Notes: a model not told the origin generated them from the letters alone. 64,000 bases of DNA from Deltaproteobacteria bacterium (GCA_018433775.1 JAHDQN010000029.1:94850-158849), one strand, 5' to 3'; shown: positions 33,959 through 42,713, counted from the stretch's first letter. Translations and numbers: made by a program.

Positions 33959-35020
33959 ATGAGAAGAATAGACCCCCAACGGGTTATTGATATCATACAC
34001 GAACAGGCCGGCCGTACGCGGACTGACCGGTATTGTCCCGGAAGGCCTCCGAGCGTTTTCCGCTGTATGGACACGGATTTCGGGCAGGAGATGGCCGGAG
34101 ATGTGCTGAGCGGGATGACCGGAAGCGTGAAATCCATCCCGTGCAAGTATCTTTACGATGCCTATGGATCCCGGCTTTTCGACAGGATCTGCACGCTCCC
34201 CGAGTACTACCCCACCCGCACCGAGCTGTCCATCCTGGAAAGAAACGCGCACCGCATCATGGACTTTTTCTCCGAAAGGGAAGGGAGCCTCGTCGAGATC
34301 GGGAGCGGTTCGGACCTGAAGGTCAGAAGTCTCCTCAGGAACTTGAACGGCCCGAGCGCGAGGCAGGTGCGCTACGTTCCGGTGGATATCAGCGAGACCA
34401 GCCTGCTCAGGTCGGCCCACCGGCTCCTGGACGATTTTTCCTGGCTCTCCATCCATGCCCTGGTCGCGGATTTCACCCGCCATCTCGACTGCTTGCCCGA
34501 GGGACGCAAGCTCATCGCCTTTTTCGGAGGCACGTTCGGGAATTTCACCCACGAGCAGGGCGTTGCCCTGCTGCAAAGCTTTGTCCGGGTCATGGGCCGC
34601 CGGGACCGGCTGCTGCTGGGCATCGATATGCTCAAGCCGGCGGGTATCATCGAATCCGCCTACAATGACCGGAGCGGAGTGACGGCGGAGTTCAACCGGA
34701 ACATCCTTCAGCATGTCAATCACCGGCTCGGGGCGGACTTTCGGCCGGGCGACTTCGAGCATATGGCCTTTTTCAATCCGGACAAGGAGCAGGTGGAGAT
34801 GCATCTGAAGGCCCGCTCGCACGTCATGGCGCATATCGCCGAGGTGGGTTTAAGCGTCTCTCTGCGGCCGGGAGAGACCATCCTCACCGAGATCAGCAGA
34901 AAGTTCAGCAGGACGCGGGCAATGGCCTGCTTTGATGAGGCCGGGCTTGTTCCCGTGAACTGGTTCACCGATCCGGACGCCTGGTTTTCCCTGGTGGAGC
35001 TCGCGGCGCTGAAGGGATGA
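33959..35020 (+). CDS. egtD: EgtD-like L-histidine N-alpha-methyltransferase
   Basis: 353 aa SAM-dependent methyltransferase (DUF2260/EgtD family) that makes N-alpha-trimethylhistidine (hercynine) in ergothioneine synthesis. Motifs: PEYYPTRTE, SAM loop LVEIGSGSDLKVRSLL, YVPVDISETSLL, FFGGTFGNF, LLLGIDMLKPAGIIESAYND, GADFRPGDFEHMAFFN and LTEISRKF. The residues that, as I recall, contact histidine in Mycobacterium EgtD (Tyr56, Asn166, Tyr206, Glu282, Ser284) have counterparts in EYYPTR, GTFGN, SAYND and TEIS (Glu311, Ser313), so true histidine methylation is likely. Start ATG 33959 with AAAGGA 7 bases upstream; upstream ATGs at 33911 and 33950 lack spacing. 31 bp after the molybdoenzyme-desulfurase gene. 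No egtB or egtC in the window. Confidence 0.88.
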   Translation: MRRIDPQRVIDIIHEQAGRTRTDRYCPGRPPSVFRCMDTDFGQEMAGDVLSGMTGSVKSIPCKYLYDAYGSRLFDRICTLPEYYPTRTELSILERNAHRIMDFFSEREGSLVEIGSGSDLKVRSLLRNLNGPSARQVRYVPVDISETSLLRSAHRLLDDFSWLSIHALVADFTRHLDCLPEGRKLIAFFGGTFGNFTHEQGVALLQSFVRVMGRRDRLLLGIDMLKPAGIIESAYNDRSGVTAEFNRNILQHVNHRLGADFRPGDFEHMAFFNPDKEQVEMHLKARSHVMAHIAEVGLSVSLRPGETILTEISRKFSRTRAMACFDEAGLVPVNWFTDPDAWFSLVELAALKG

Positions 35021-35414
35021 CGGTCCGGCCCCCCCAAGCCTTCCGCCTGCTTGAAGCGGATGATCCCGCCGTGCGGAATACGCCTATTGAGTAAAGAAAC
35101 GGGAATGAATTCTCATCCGGTTGAGAATATGACTGATAATAGAGCAATATCATGCGCATGATCGATATATTCGTTGCCACGACAACTGGGACGGAGGCTG
35201 TGCCCGGCACATAGATCTTGACACGGACCCGAAATAGGGTTAGTGGCCGAAGAATCTGAAACAAGAATACGTCTTGCTTGAATCCTGCTGAATACATTCG
35301 AAGCGACGCCGCTTCTCACCAGGTAGAAAATTCATGAAGATGACTTGTCTTTCAGAAATACAACACCGGAGCTCCTGCGTACGGCGGAGCTTGAAACAAA
35401 AGGAGTACCGATCA
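35021..35414. other. Long untranslated region upstream of the cold-shock gene
   Basis: 394 bp, AT-richer than its surroundings, no gene recognised. An inverted repeat ATTCTCA (35109-35115) / TGAGAAT (35122-35128) with a 6-nt loop is a candidate operator or weak egtD terminator. A long leader before cspA-type genes is common and often temperature-responsive; no cold-box could be assigned. Confidence 0.45.
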
Positions 35415-35615
35415 ATGGCTACAGGAACAGTCAAGTGGTTTAACAGGGAAAAGGGGTATGGCTTTATCACTTCCGAAACCGGCGAAGAGATCTTCGTCCA
35501 TCACACGGCGATCAACCAGCAGGGCTTCCGCTCCCTCGAAGAGGGTGACAGGGTAAGCTTTGACGTGGTACAGGGACAGAAGGGGCCGCAGGCTTCAAAC
35601 GTGACAAAGCAGTAA
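35415..35615 (+). CDS. Cold-shock domain protein (CspA family)
   Basis: 66 aa, single cold-shock domain that binds single-stranded nucleic acid. RNP1 KGYGFIT and RNP2 IFVHHTAI are present in [18 protein letters not shown] and [10 protein letters not shown], and the C-terminus [17 protein letters not shown] is standard. ATG 35415 has AAAGGAG 10 bases upstream; the in-frame extension to 35334 is rejected. A strong GC-rich hairpin follows the stop codon. Confidence 0.95.
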   Translation: MATGTVKWFNREKGYGFITSETGEEIFVHHTAINQQGFRSLEEGDRVSFDVVQGQKGPQASNVTKQ

Positions 35616-35621
35616 ACCGAC

Positions 35622-35653
35622 CGCCGGGGGGCGGTGTGCACCGCCCCCCGGCG
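35622..35653 (+). terminator. Strong hairpin after the cold-shock gene
   Basis: 15-bp perfect inverted repeat (35622-35636 with 35639-35653, CGCCGGGGGGCGGTG and its complement) starting 6 bp after the cold-shock stop codon. Very stable, but without a T-run, so either a terminator of an atypical kind or a 3'-stabilising stem. Confidence 0.6.
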
Positions 35654-35844
35654 ATCGAGAATTCGATTCCCTGCAAGGGCACCGGGGCTCCCCCTCGTTC
35701 GAGCGAGACTCTTCCGGCCGGCTCCCGCAGGCCGATCGAGCTGTTCCGGATGCGGCGCAGGGGTTTGAGAATAAAGCGCCCTTTTTTCGATTTCCGTGCG
35801 GGGTGCTCCGCACATGTTTCACAACCATGTACCGGGAGGTGCGT

Positions 35845-36042
35845 ATGGCAACCAAGTCGGCTGTTACATTCAAGAAAAAGGAGCGCGAAGAGGCCAAGCG
35901 CAGAAAAAGACTGGCCAAGGAAGCCAAGAGGACCGAACGCAAGGAGAACAAGGCCGGCAGGGAGTCCATTGCCGGATGGGAAGATCCCGATATTGCAGGC
36001 ATCGTTCCCGGGCCCCAGCCAAGAATTGAGGACGAGGAATGA
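35845..36042 (+). CDS. Small Lys/Glu/Arg-rich protein of unknown function
   Basis: 65 aa, highly charged: residues about 8-42 are a basic/acidic helix of alternating K, R and E (FKKKEREEAKRRKRLAKEAK), residues 43-65 are acidic with GWEDPDIAGIVPGPQP. ATG 35845 follows GGGAGGT with 4-base spacing, which supports a real gene. The charge and helix suggest nucleic-acid or ribosome association, but no family is recognised. Downstream a CCCGTC/GACGGG hairpin (36046-36063) with a following T-stretch may terminate it. Confidence 0.65.
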   Translation: MATKSAVTFKKKEREEAKRRKRLAKEAKRTERKENKAGRESIAGWEDPDIAGIVPGPQPRIEDEE

Positions 36043-36045
36043 TGG

Positions 36046-36078
36046 CCCGTCCCTTAAGACGGGAGACGGCCCGATTTT
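36046..36078 (+). terminator. Possible terminator after the small charged protein gene
   Basis: CCCGTC (36046-36051) and GACGGG (36058-36063) form a 6-bp stem with a 6-nt loop; TTTTT occurs at 36074-36078, 10 bases after the stem. Weak; the gap to the T-run is longer than usual. Confidence 0.35.
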
Positions 36079-36120
36079 TCAAGGGCGGTTTCTCCCGCTG
36101 GGGGGGGTGCTGCCGCGGAT

Positions 36121-36600
36121 CTATGCACGCTGTTTCTTCACGACCCTCTTCCGGGCGGATACACACTCCAGATAGCCTGAAATCACGGCGCGTGCCATGT
36201 GATCGAAGAAGAGGTTGACGTCGGTGAGGGACTCTCTGGTCAGACCGGGTGGGCCGCCCCTGCCGCGGGTGTCCTGCTCGGACATGCACCGGAAGATCCC
36301 TCTCCTGATAAGAAAGAGAACCTGAATCATCTCCTCCAGGGGTACCCCCTCTCGATGCCGCTGCCTGCCGATCTCAGAGTAGAGGGAAAAGATCGTGTTC
36401 TTCGATGCGCCCTGGTGCAGCCAGTGGGGAAGGCGTTTGTAGATATGGTACAGGACCCGGTTGACACGGTCGTACAGGGAGCTGTCCGTAACGTTCCGGT
36501 AGTGAAGTATTCCAGGCGTCTGCCTGATTTCCTTCACTACATCCCTGGTCAGGAAGTATTCGTTCTTCCGGATCATTTCCGCGAGGCTCGAGAATGTCAT
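36121..36600 (-). CDS. Small helical protein resembling the RsbRD N-terminal domain
   Basis: 159 aa, all-helical. FSSLAEMIRKNEYFLTRDVVKEIRQTP opens the domain; YSEIGRQRHREGVPLEEMIQVLFLIRRGIFR matches the typical pattern of RsbRD-N/RsbT-co-antagonist-type sensor domains (h..lG..R..eGi.LeE.i.....lrr), usually at the N-terminus of stressosome or kinase proteins. Here it stands alone. The open frame continues upstream to 36852, but ATG 36600 is chosen: a G-run precedes it by 5 bases and the upstream part has no protein character. The C-terminus is basic (RKRVVKKQRA). Confidence 0.7.
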   Translation of the reverse strand: MTFSSLAEMIRKNEYFLTRDVVKEIRQTPGILHYRNVTDSSLYDRVNRVLYHIYKRLPHWLHQGASKNTIFSLYSEIGRQRHREGVPLEEMIQVLFLIRRGIFRCMSEQDTRGRGGPPGLTRESLTDVNLFFDHMARAVISGYLECVSARKRVVKKQRA

Positions 36601-37154
36601 GTGTACCCCCCCCCGTGTGCTTTCCTCATGAGAAAATCGTGATCTGTTCATTGCCGCGATGCCTTTAGGGGGCGCGCCCCCTTCCTGTCCAGGCTCAAGC
36701 ATGGAGCGTGCCATGGCCCCGATCGGGACATCCGCGGCAGACCGCGCGGATTTCCGGGAAAAAATCAAGAGAACCCGGCTGCCCTGTTCCAGGGATGAGA
36801 AAATGTTCGAACAGGGATGGCAATTTTTCGAATGTGCGGACACGGATCCCATGGTACCCCTCCCGCGGGGCCGGACCTGAAGAAGGTGTTTTTCACGAAG
36901 AGCGGCGGTCTGAAACGCGGCGGCCCGCAGGCCTCAGGCACATCGACTTTCCGGCTGCCGGAAGTAATTCCCCTGAATCTGCCGGCAACGGCTGCCGGAA
37001 AGCCGGCACATCGACCTGCGATGACCGGGATAACCATGTTGAAACGAAAAAGGAAATACCGCTTGCTTTCCCATAAGAATATGCTATGAATTCGTATCCT
37101 GAAATGCATCCTTCTGTGGTTTTTGTTCATCCAATTCAAAAAAAGGCGGTGCTC
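36601..37154. other. Divergent intergenic region before kaiC
   Basis: 554 bp with no convincing gene; an in-frame minus-strand extension of the previous gene covers 36601-36852 without recognisable motifs. The word CGGCTGCCGGAA occurs twice (about 36953 and 37008) next to further CCGGC repeats; possibly operator-like or simple sequence. An ATG at 37086 in frame with kaiC lacks a ribosome-binding site. Confidence 0.45.
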
Positions 37155-38861
37155 ATGCAGCAGGGTAAACAGAGAGCATACGAGGAACTCCGGTTGGAAA
37201 AGTCTCCCACCGGAATCAGAGGGTTCGATGAAATCACCCAGGGTGGTCTGCCCAGGGGACGCACCGCTCTGGTGACCGGCGGACCGGGCACGGGGAAAAC
37301 CATGCTCGCCATGGAGTTTCTGGTGAAGGGGGCCACCGAGTTCGGCGAGCCCGGGGTGTTCGTCTCGTTCGAGGAGACCCAGGACGAGCTGATCGCCAAC
37401 TCCGCATCGCTGGGGTTTTCCCTGCCCGATCTCTGCGATTCGAACCGCATGTACATGGACTATGTTCGGGTGGAGCGCTCCGAGATCGAAGAGACGGGCG
37501 AATACGACCTCGAAGGGCTGTTCGTCAGGCTGTCCCACGCGATCAACACCGTGGGGGCGAAGCGCCTGGTCCTTGACACCATCGAAACGCTCTTCTCCGG
37601 GCTCTCCAACGCCTCCATCCTTCGCGCTGAGCTCAGAAGGCTCTTCCGCTGGCTCAAGGACAAGGGCATGACCACGATCGTCACGGGCGAGCGCGGTGCG
37701 AACTCGCTCACCCGCGAGGGGCTCGAGGAGTATGTTTCCGACTGCGTGATTCTGCTGGACCACCGGGTGACCGAGCAGGTTTCCACGCGGAGGCTCCGCG
37801 TGGTGAAGTACCGGGGAACCGAGCACGGCACGAACGAGTACCCCTTTCTCATCAGCGAGCGCGGATTCATGGTGCTGCCCATCACCTCCATGAAGCTGGA
37901 CTACGCTGCCGCCGAAGAGCGCATCTCCTCCGGCATACCCCGGCTCGATGCCATGCTGGGCGGCAAGGGCTTCTACCGGGGCTCCCTCGTTCTCGTGTCC
38001 GGCACCGCGGGCACGGGCAAGACGAGCACGGCGGCGGCCTTTGCGGATGCAGCGTGCCGCCGGGGTGAGCGGTGCATGTACTTCGCGTTCGAGGAGTCGG
38101 CCCAGCAGGTGATCCGCAATATGAGATCCATCGGCCTGGATCTGAGCCGGTGGGTGAAAAAGGGGCTCTTGAAGATCGTCGGTCAGCGCCCGACCGTCCA
38201 CGGGCTCGAGCATCATCTCATGACCCTGCAGTTCATGATCGACGACTACGACCCGGCCGCGGTCGTGGTGGACCCGGTCACCAACCTGACCCAGGTGGGG
38301 ACCATCACTGACGTGCGGGCCACGCTGGCGCGCCTGGTGGATCATCTCAAGGGCCGGAAGGTCACCATCCTCTTCACCTCGCTGACCCCGGGCAGCGCCG
38401 ATGCGGAGATGACCGATGTGGGGATCTCGTCCCTGGCGGATACGTGGTTGAAGCTGCAGAATCTGGAGAGCGGGGGCGAGCGCAACCGGGCCATCACCAT
38501 CCTGAAGTCGCGCGGCATGGCGCACTCCAACCAGGTCAGGGAGTTTCTGCTCACCGGCGAGGGCATCGACCTGGTTGACGTCTACGTGGGTCCCGAAGGC
38601 GTGCTCACCGGGTCTGCGCGCGTGTCCCGGGAGGCCGACGAGAAGGCCCGGGAGGCTGCCTTGAGGCTGGAGATCGATCGCCTGGAAGCGGACCGAAGGA
38701 AGAGGCGGGCGCTTCTGGAGGAGCAGATCGCACGGCTTCGCTCCGAGTTCGAAGGCGAGGAAAAGGAGCTTGAGGGCAGGATACATCTGGAAACGCTCAA
38801 AATGGAAACTATGTTTCAGAAGAGGAAGGAAATGGGAATCAGCCGGAAGGCGGACACATAA
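37155..38861 (+). CDS. kaiC: KaiC-like double-domain ATPase
   Basis: 568 aa RecA-like duplicate protein. CI: Walker A GGPGTGKT (residues 42-49), catalytic pair Glu73-Glu74 in [21 protein letters not shown]: Walker [10 protein letters not shown] (about 282-290), Glu313-Glu314 in [15 protein letters not shown]. The phosphorylation region aligns with KaiC ITDSHISTITD as [11 protein letters not shown]: Thr420, Ser425, Ser426 correspond to T426, S431, T432, so the second site is Ser not Thr. After CII, residues about 490-560 form an Arg/Glu-rich coiled coil absent from cyanobacterial KaiC (519 aa). ATG 37155 has AAGG upstream. Followed by two kaiB-like genes and a hybrid kinase; no kaiA. Expected: phosphorylation-dependent timing or stress signalling. 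Confidence 0.9.
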   Translation: MQQGKQRAYEELRLEKSPTGIRGFDEITQGGLPRGRTALVTGGPGTGKTMLAMEFLVKGATEFGEPGVFVSFEETQDELIANSASLGFSLPDLCDSNRMYMDYVRVERSEIEETGEYDLEGLFVRLSHAINTVGAKRLVLDTIETLFSGLSNASILRAELRRLFRWLKDKGMTTIVTGERGANSLTREGLEEYVSDCVILLDHRVTEQVSTRRLRVVKYRGTEHGTNEYPFLISERGFMVLPITSMKLDYAAAEERISSGIPRLDAMLGGKGFYRGSLVLVSGTAGTGKTSTAAAFADAACRRGERCMYFAFEESAQQVIRNMRSIGLDLSRWVKKGLLKIVGQRPTVHGLEHHLMTLQFMIDDYDPAAVVVDPVTNLTQVGTITDVRATLARLVDHLKGRKVTILFTSLTPGSADAEMTDVGISSLADTWLKLQNLESGGERNRAITILKSRGMAHSNQVREFLLTGEGIDLVDVYVGPEGVLTGSARVSREADEKAREAALRLEIDRLEADRRKRRALLEEQIARLRSEFEGEEKELEGRIHLETLKMETMFQKRKEMGISRKADT

Positions 38862-38997
38862 GGGGCCGTTCAGGCAGAGCCCTGCGTCCGGACCGAACCC
38901 CGTCCTGTTTTTTCGTCCCTCTGTGCGGAACGGGAGGCCGGGAGGAACCATGGACTTCATTGACAGACGGGAAAACAGGGAGGAGTCAGGAGACCGC

Positions 38998-39291
38998 ATG
39001 AAAGACGAAAATAACGGCGAGGTGTGGGAGCTGAGGCTCTACGTTGCAGGGCAGACGCCCAAGTCCATTCAGGCTTTTGCAAACCTCAAGAGGATCTGCG
39101 AGGAGTATCTGGCCGGGAAATACCGCATCGAGGTGGTTGACCTGATGGAGAATCCGCAGCTCGCGCAGGGGGACCAGATTCTGGCTGTGCCCACCCTGGT
39201 CCGCAAGCTTCCCCCTCCCATCAAGAAGATCATCGGAGACCTCTCCAATACCGAACGGGTGCTGGTGGGTCTGGATGTGCGGCAGGTGTGA
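38998..39291 (+). CDS. kaiB: KaiB-like protein 1
   Basis: 97 aa thioredoxin-like KaiB. Start of fold [28 protein letters not shown], then [42 protein letters not shown], the standard KaiB core including the cis-proline region of the fold-switching half. It binds the KaiC ring in known systems. ATG 38998 is preceded by CAGGAG (6-base spacing); an in-frame ATG at 38950 with GGAGGA 3 bases upstream would add 16 residues. 136 bp after kaiC and 31 bp before a second kaiB. Confidence 0.92.
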   Translation: MKDENNGEVWELRLYVAGQTPKSIQAFANLKRICEEYLAGKYRIEVVDLMENPQLAQGDQILAVPTLVRKLPPPIKKIIGDLSNTERVLVGLDVRQV

Positions 39292-39322
39292 CCGCTCCCC
39301 AGGCAAGGAAAAAAGAGAGACC

Positions 39323-39667
39323 ATGGCAAAGAAGAACGACAGCGGCAGCAAGACCGAGGAATTTGAAAAGGCCCTCCAGGGCGATCAGGCAAAGCGGTAT
39401 GTCCTGCGCCTGTACGTCACCGGGTCGACGCCCAGGTCCGCCCGGGCGATCAGGAACCTGCGGAAGATCTGCGAGGAGCACCTTCAGGGCAGGTACGAGC
39501 TCGAGGTGATCGACATCTACCAGCAGCCCGAGCTGGCGCAGGACGCGGACATCGTGGTGACGCCAACCCTGGTGAAAAGGCTCCCCCTGCCCTTGAGGAA
39601 ATTTATCGGAGACCTCTCCGACATGGAGCAGGTCCTCAAAGGCATGGATATCACGCTTAAGAGCTAG
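39323..39667 (+). CDS. kaiB: KaiB-like protein 2
   Basis: 114 aa, paralogue of the preceding gene. Core YVLRLYVTGSTPRSARAIRNL...YELEVIDIYQQPELAQDADIVVTPTLVKRLPLPLRKFIGDLS. It differs by an N-terminal polar extension of about 22 residues (AKKNDSGSKTEEFEKALQGD). ATG 39323 with AAGAGAGA upstream. The duplication suggests division of labour: one KaiB for KaiC, the other for the kinase, or heteromer formation. Followed by the hybrid kinase gene 17 bp later. Confidence 0.92.
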   Translation: MAKKNDSGSKTEEFEKALQGDQAKRYVLRLYVTGSTPRSARAIRNLRKICEEHLQGRYELEVIDIYQQPELAQDADIVVTPTLVKRLPLPLRKFIGDLSDMEQVLKGMDITLKS

Positions 39668-39684
39668 AGGTATGAACGGAGTTC

Positions 39685-42114
39685 ATGGACAGGAGCATCA
39701 CGCAGCACAGAGCAGGGATCATGAGTGAGAAAACCAGAGACGATCTGCTCCGGGAGGTCGACGATCTGAGGTGGCGCCTCCATGAGGCCCGGGAAAACCT
39801 GGATGCCATCCGGCAGGGCGAGATCGATGCAATCGTGGTGTCGGGCGCGCAGGGCGAGCAGGTCTTCACCCTCAAAGAGGCAGACCGTCCTTACCGGATC
39901 ATCATCGAAGAGATGAGCGAGGGAACGGTTACGGTGAGCGAAGACGGGGCGATCCTCTACTGCAACCGGCAGCTCGCCAGCATGCTGGGTGTGCCTCTGG
40001 AAAGGCTGATCGGCACGTCGCTGTGCGATTACGTGAGCCCGGCCAGCAGGGCCGAGCTCACCGGCCTTATCTCGAAGGACCGGGGCAGCACCGGGAGGGC
40101 CGAAATCGTGCTCCGGCGTGCGGGAGGGGAGCATGTCCATACCCTCGTATCTTTCTCCCCTTTCCGGATCGATGACGTCCCCGCCTTCCTGGGCGTGGTC
40201 ACCGACGTAAGCTCCGAGAAGAAGGCCCAGGAAAGCTTGAAGAAGACCAACGAGCTCCTGGAAAGGATGTTTGCCAACACCCATATCCTCATCGTCTACC
40301 TCGACCGGGAGTTCAACTTCATCCGGGTGAACCGGTCCTTCTGCGTGGTCTGCGGCAGGCCGGAGGAATTTTTCGAGGGAAAGAACTATTTCGACCTGTA
40401 CCCGGACCCCGCCACCCGGCGCATCTTCCGCGGAGCGGTGGAGACCGGGGAACCTTACAGTGCGGGTGAAAAACCGTTTTCCTGTTCTCTGGACCGGCCG
40501 CAGGACATGTACTGGGACTGGAACCTGCAGCCGGTCAAGGGCACGGCTGGGGAGATCGAGGGCCTCATCCTCACCCTGGTGGACAGGACCGCCCACAAGG
40601 CCCTGGAGAAGGAGCGGCAGAGGCTGGTCAAGGCGGTGGAGCACGCCGGGGACGTGGTCATCATCACCGACAGCGGGGGTACGGTCCAGTACGCGAATTC
40701 CGCGGTGGAGCGGATCACCGGGTTCGAGCCGCGCGAGCTGGTGGGCAAGCCCCTGGATTTCATCCGGGAGAACGGCGAGGGCGCCCGGGATATCCACCAA
40801 ACCCTCGCCGACGGCGGGGTCTGGAAGGGGAGGCGTTCCGGACAGCGCAAGGATGGTGAACACCTCGAGTTCGAGTCCACGGTCTCGTCCGTGTATGACG
40901 AGTCGGGCAGGGTCCTCAACTACGTGGTCATCGAGCACGATATGACCCACGAGACGCTGCTGGAGCAGCAGGTCCGGCAGATGCAGAAGATCGAGGCCCT
41001 GGGCAGGCTCGCAGGCGGGATCGCCCACGACCTGAACAATATCCTCTACCCCATCATCATCAACACGGAGATGCTCATTGACGACGCCGGGCCGGGCTCT
41101 CCTGCATACGAGCCGCTGAACCAGGTGCTCCACGCGGCCTACCGGCAGAAGGACCTGGTGAAGCAGGTGCTGGCCTTCAGCCGGCGGAACGAGCAGCAGC
41201 GCCGGCCCATCCAGGTGACGCCCCTGGTGCGGGAGGCCCTCCACTTTCTCAGGGTGTCGCTTCCCAGCACCATCGACATCCAGGAGCATCTCAACGCAGC
41301 CTGCGACACCGTCATGGGCGACCCCACTCAGATCCACCAGGTCATCATGAACCTGAGCACCAATGCCGCCGAGGCCCTCGGTTCGAAGCCGGGCACCATC
41401 GAGGTGACGCTGGCGAACACCCGCCTGGAGGAAAGCCGGGTGCCGCCGGACATGCTCCCGGGGCAGTATCTGCAGCTCACCGTCAGGGACACCGGCAGCG
41501 GGATGGCCGGCGAGGTGGTCGAGCGGGTGTTCGAGCCGTTTTTTTCGACCAAGGACACGAGCAAGAGCAGCGGCATGGGGCTGGCGGTCGTGCACGGAAT
41601 AGTCAAAAGTCATGGAGGCAGTATTACAGTGGAAAGCAAAAAGAACAAAGGGTCCCGGTTTACCGTGTATTTGCCGGTGGTCGACAAGAGCGAACAGACG
41701 CGGACATCCGATCGGAACGCGCCGGGGGAATCAGGGGACAGGAGACAGCGGGTTCTCCTGGTGGATGATGAGAGCCTCGTTCTCATGAGCGTTCAGCGGG
41801 CTCTGGAGCGGCTGGGGTACGAGGTGGACGCGGTGAAGGACGGGCCCGACGCCCTCGAGATCTTCTGTGAGGACCCGGATTCCTTCGACGTGGTCATCAC
41901 CGACCAGACCATGCCCAAGATGACGGGTGCGGAGCTTGCCGAAGAGCTTCTGCACATCCGGCCCGACATCCCGGTCATCCTCTCCACGGGCTTCAGCGAG
42001 ACCATCAGCGAGCAGGAGGCCAGGGCCATGGGTGTCCGCGACCTGCTCATGAAACCCGCCACCACGAAAGATCTGGACGCCGTCATCCGCAGGGCCACCG
42101 GGAAGCAGGCATAA
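39685..42114 (+). CDS. Multi-PAS hybrid histidine kinase with receiver domain
   Basis: 809 aa, no membrane segments, so cytoplasmic. Order: short coiled coil (LLREVDDLRWRLHEARENLDAI), three PAS domains (about 65-175, 190-300 and 310-430; e.g. GTVTVSEDGAILYCNRQ, DVVIITDSGGTVQYANSAVE), HisKA with the phospho-acceptor in GRLAGGIAHDLNNILYP (about 445), HATPase with VRDTGSGM and GMGLAVVHGIVKSHGG, and a C-terminal receiver (RVLLVDDES, phospho-Asp in VVITDQTMPKMTG). ATG 39685 (CGGAG upstream) or ATG 39721 may be the start. It is the last gene of the kaiCBB cluster and the likely input or output partner of the Kai proteins, comparable in position to SasA, but it lacks a SasA-type KaiB-like sensor domain. 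Confidence 0.9.
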   Translation: MDRSITQHRAGIMSEKTRDDLLREVDDLRWRLHEARENLDAIRQGEIDAIVVSGAQGEQVFTLKEADRPYRIIIEEMSEGTVTVSEDGAILYCNRQLASMLGVPLERLIGTSLCDYVSPASRAELTGLISKDRGSTGRAEIVLRRAGGEHVHTLVSFSPFRIDDVPAFLGVVTDVSSEKKAQESLKKTNELLERMFANTHILIVYLDREFNFIRVNRSFCVVCGRPEEFFEGKNYFDLYPDPATRRIFRGAVETGEPYSAGEKPFSCSLDRPQDMYWDWNLQPVKGTAGEIEGLILTLVDRTAHKALEKERQRLVKAVEHAGDVVIITDSGGTVQYANSAVERITGFEPRELVGKPLDFIRENGEGARDIHQTLADGGVWKGRRSGQRKDGEHLEFESTVSSVYDESGRVLNYVVIEHDMTHETLLEQQVRQMQKIEALGRLAGGIAHDLNNILYPIIINTEMLIDDAGPGSPAYEPLNQVLHAAYRQKDLVKQVLAFSRRNEQQRRPIQVTPLVREALHFLRVSLPSTIDIQEHLNAACDTVMGDPTQIHQVIMNLSTNAAEALGSKPGTIEVTLANTRLEESRVPPDMLPGQYLQLTVRDTGSGMAGEVVERVFEPFFSTKDTSKSSGMGLAVVHGIVKSHGGSITVESKKNKGSRFTVYLPVVDKSEQTRTSDRNAPGESGDRRQRVLLVDDESLVLMSVQRALERLGYEVDAVKDGPDALEIFCEDPDSFDVVITDQTMPKMTGAELAEELLHIRPDIPVILSTGFSETISEQEARAMGVRDLLMKPATTKDLDAVIRRATGKQA

Positions 42115-42143
42115 AGAGGCCTTCGCACCTGGCGAAAGGACGC

Positions 42144-42157
42144 CCCCCTTTAGGGGG
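42144..42157 (+). terminator. Possible hairpin after the hybrid kinase gene
   Basis: CCCCC (42144-42148) and GGGGG (42153-42157) with a 4-base TTTA loop, 30 bp after the kinase stop; no T-run. Weak candidate. Confidence 0.3.
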
Positions 42158-42254
42158 ACTCCCGGGTCGCCGGGTATTCCCGGTCCCGTCCGGCATCCGG
42201 TCTCCCGCATGATTATTGAAAACGGCCTGATATACCAGTGCCTCAGATGGGCCC

Positions 42255-42713
42255 TCAGTACTTTTCACCGGCTCTCTCGAATGACCGGCGCATCTCCTCG
42301 TAGCTTCGGACAAACCCGCGCTTCACCTCGTCCCACGCCCCCGCCGAGCTGGTCCGGAGCTCGTCGAGCCACCGGGCCGTCTCGCTCCGCTGCCTCTGAA
42401 GCGCCTTCAGGGTTTCTCTCGCCTGGGATCTCACCTCGGGCTCCATCTCGTTCCACTGCTCGCTGATCCGCCCCCTTAAGGCGCGGATACGGGAATCGAT
42501 GTCGTCCAGCGCCTCCCGTCCCTGCCTGAGGGCCTCGTCCCGCTGCTCTATGGAGTAATCCCGAATGGCCTCAGCCGCTTCGTCCACTTCCCGCTCAACG
42601 TCCCCGGAGGGTTTTTCGGGGCTGTTGCGGTTTGCGCAGGAAACCGGGGCGGCAATCCAGAGTACGGTGAGAATGATTGCGAATATGACAGCCGGTAGCG
42701 TACAGGTATTCAT
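42255..42713 (-). CDS. Secreted/membrane-anchored coiled-coil protein A
   Basis: 152 aa. Hydrophobic N-terminus with a lipobox-like end (IAAPVSCANRN, Cys27) and then a charged helical region: DEAAEAIRDYSIEQRDEALRQ, DDIDSRIRALRGRISEQW, LKALQRQRSETARWL, ending SSAGAWDEVKRGFVRSYEEM. Exactly the same length as the next gene (42806-43264), with the same order of segments (AEAI.DYS..QRD.AL...D.IDSRI....R), so the two are tandem duplicates. The terminal motif A-W-x3-K-x-G-F-x2-S-Y resembles the Sll1863-type stress-protein ending. Role unknown, perhaps envelope stress. Confidence 0.75.
   Translation of the reverse strand: MNTCTLPAVIFAIILTVLWIAAPVSCANRNSPEKPSGDVEREVDEAAEAIRDYSIEQRDEALRQGREALDDIDSRIRALRGRISEQWNEMEPEVRSQARETLKALQRQRSETARWLDELRTSSAGAWDEVKRGFVRSYEEMRRSFERAGEKY

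Noticed and set aside
36601..36852. N-terminal extension of the RsbRD-like gene
   Set aside because: No motif, no ribosome-binding site at the upstream ATG, and the family domain starts at the chosen ATG 36600.
36953..37020. CGGCTGCCGGAA direct repeats as an iteron or origin
   Set aside because: Only two copies, embedded in generally CCGGC-rich sequence, no DnaA boxes or replication gene nearby.
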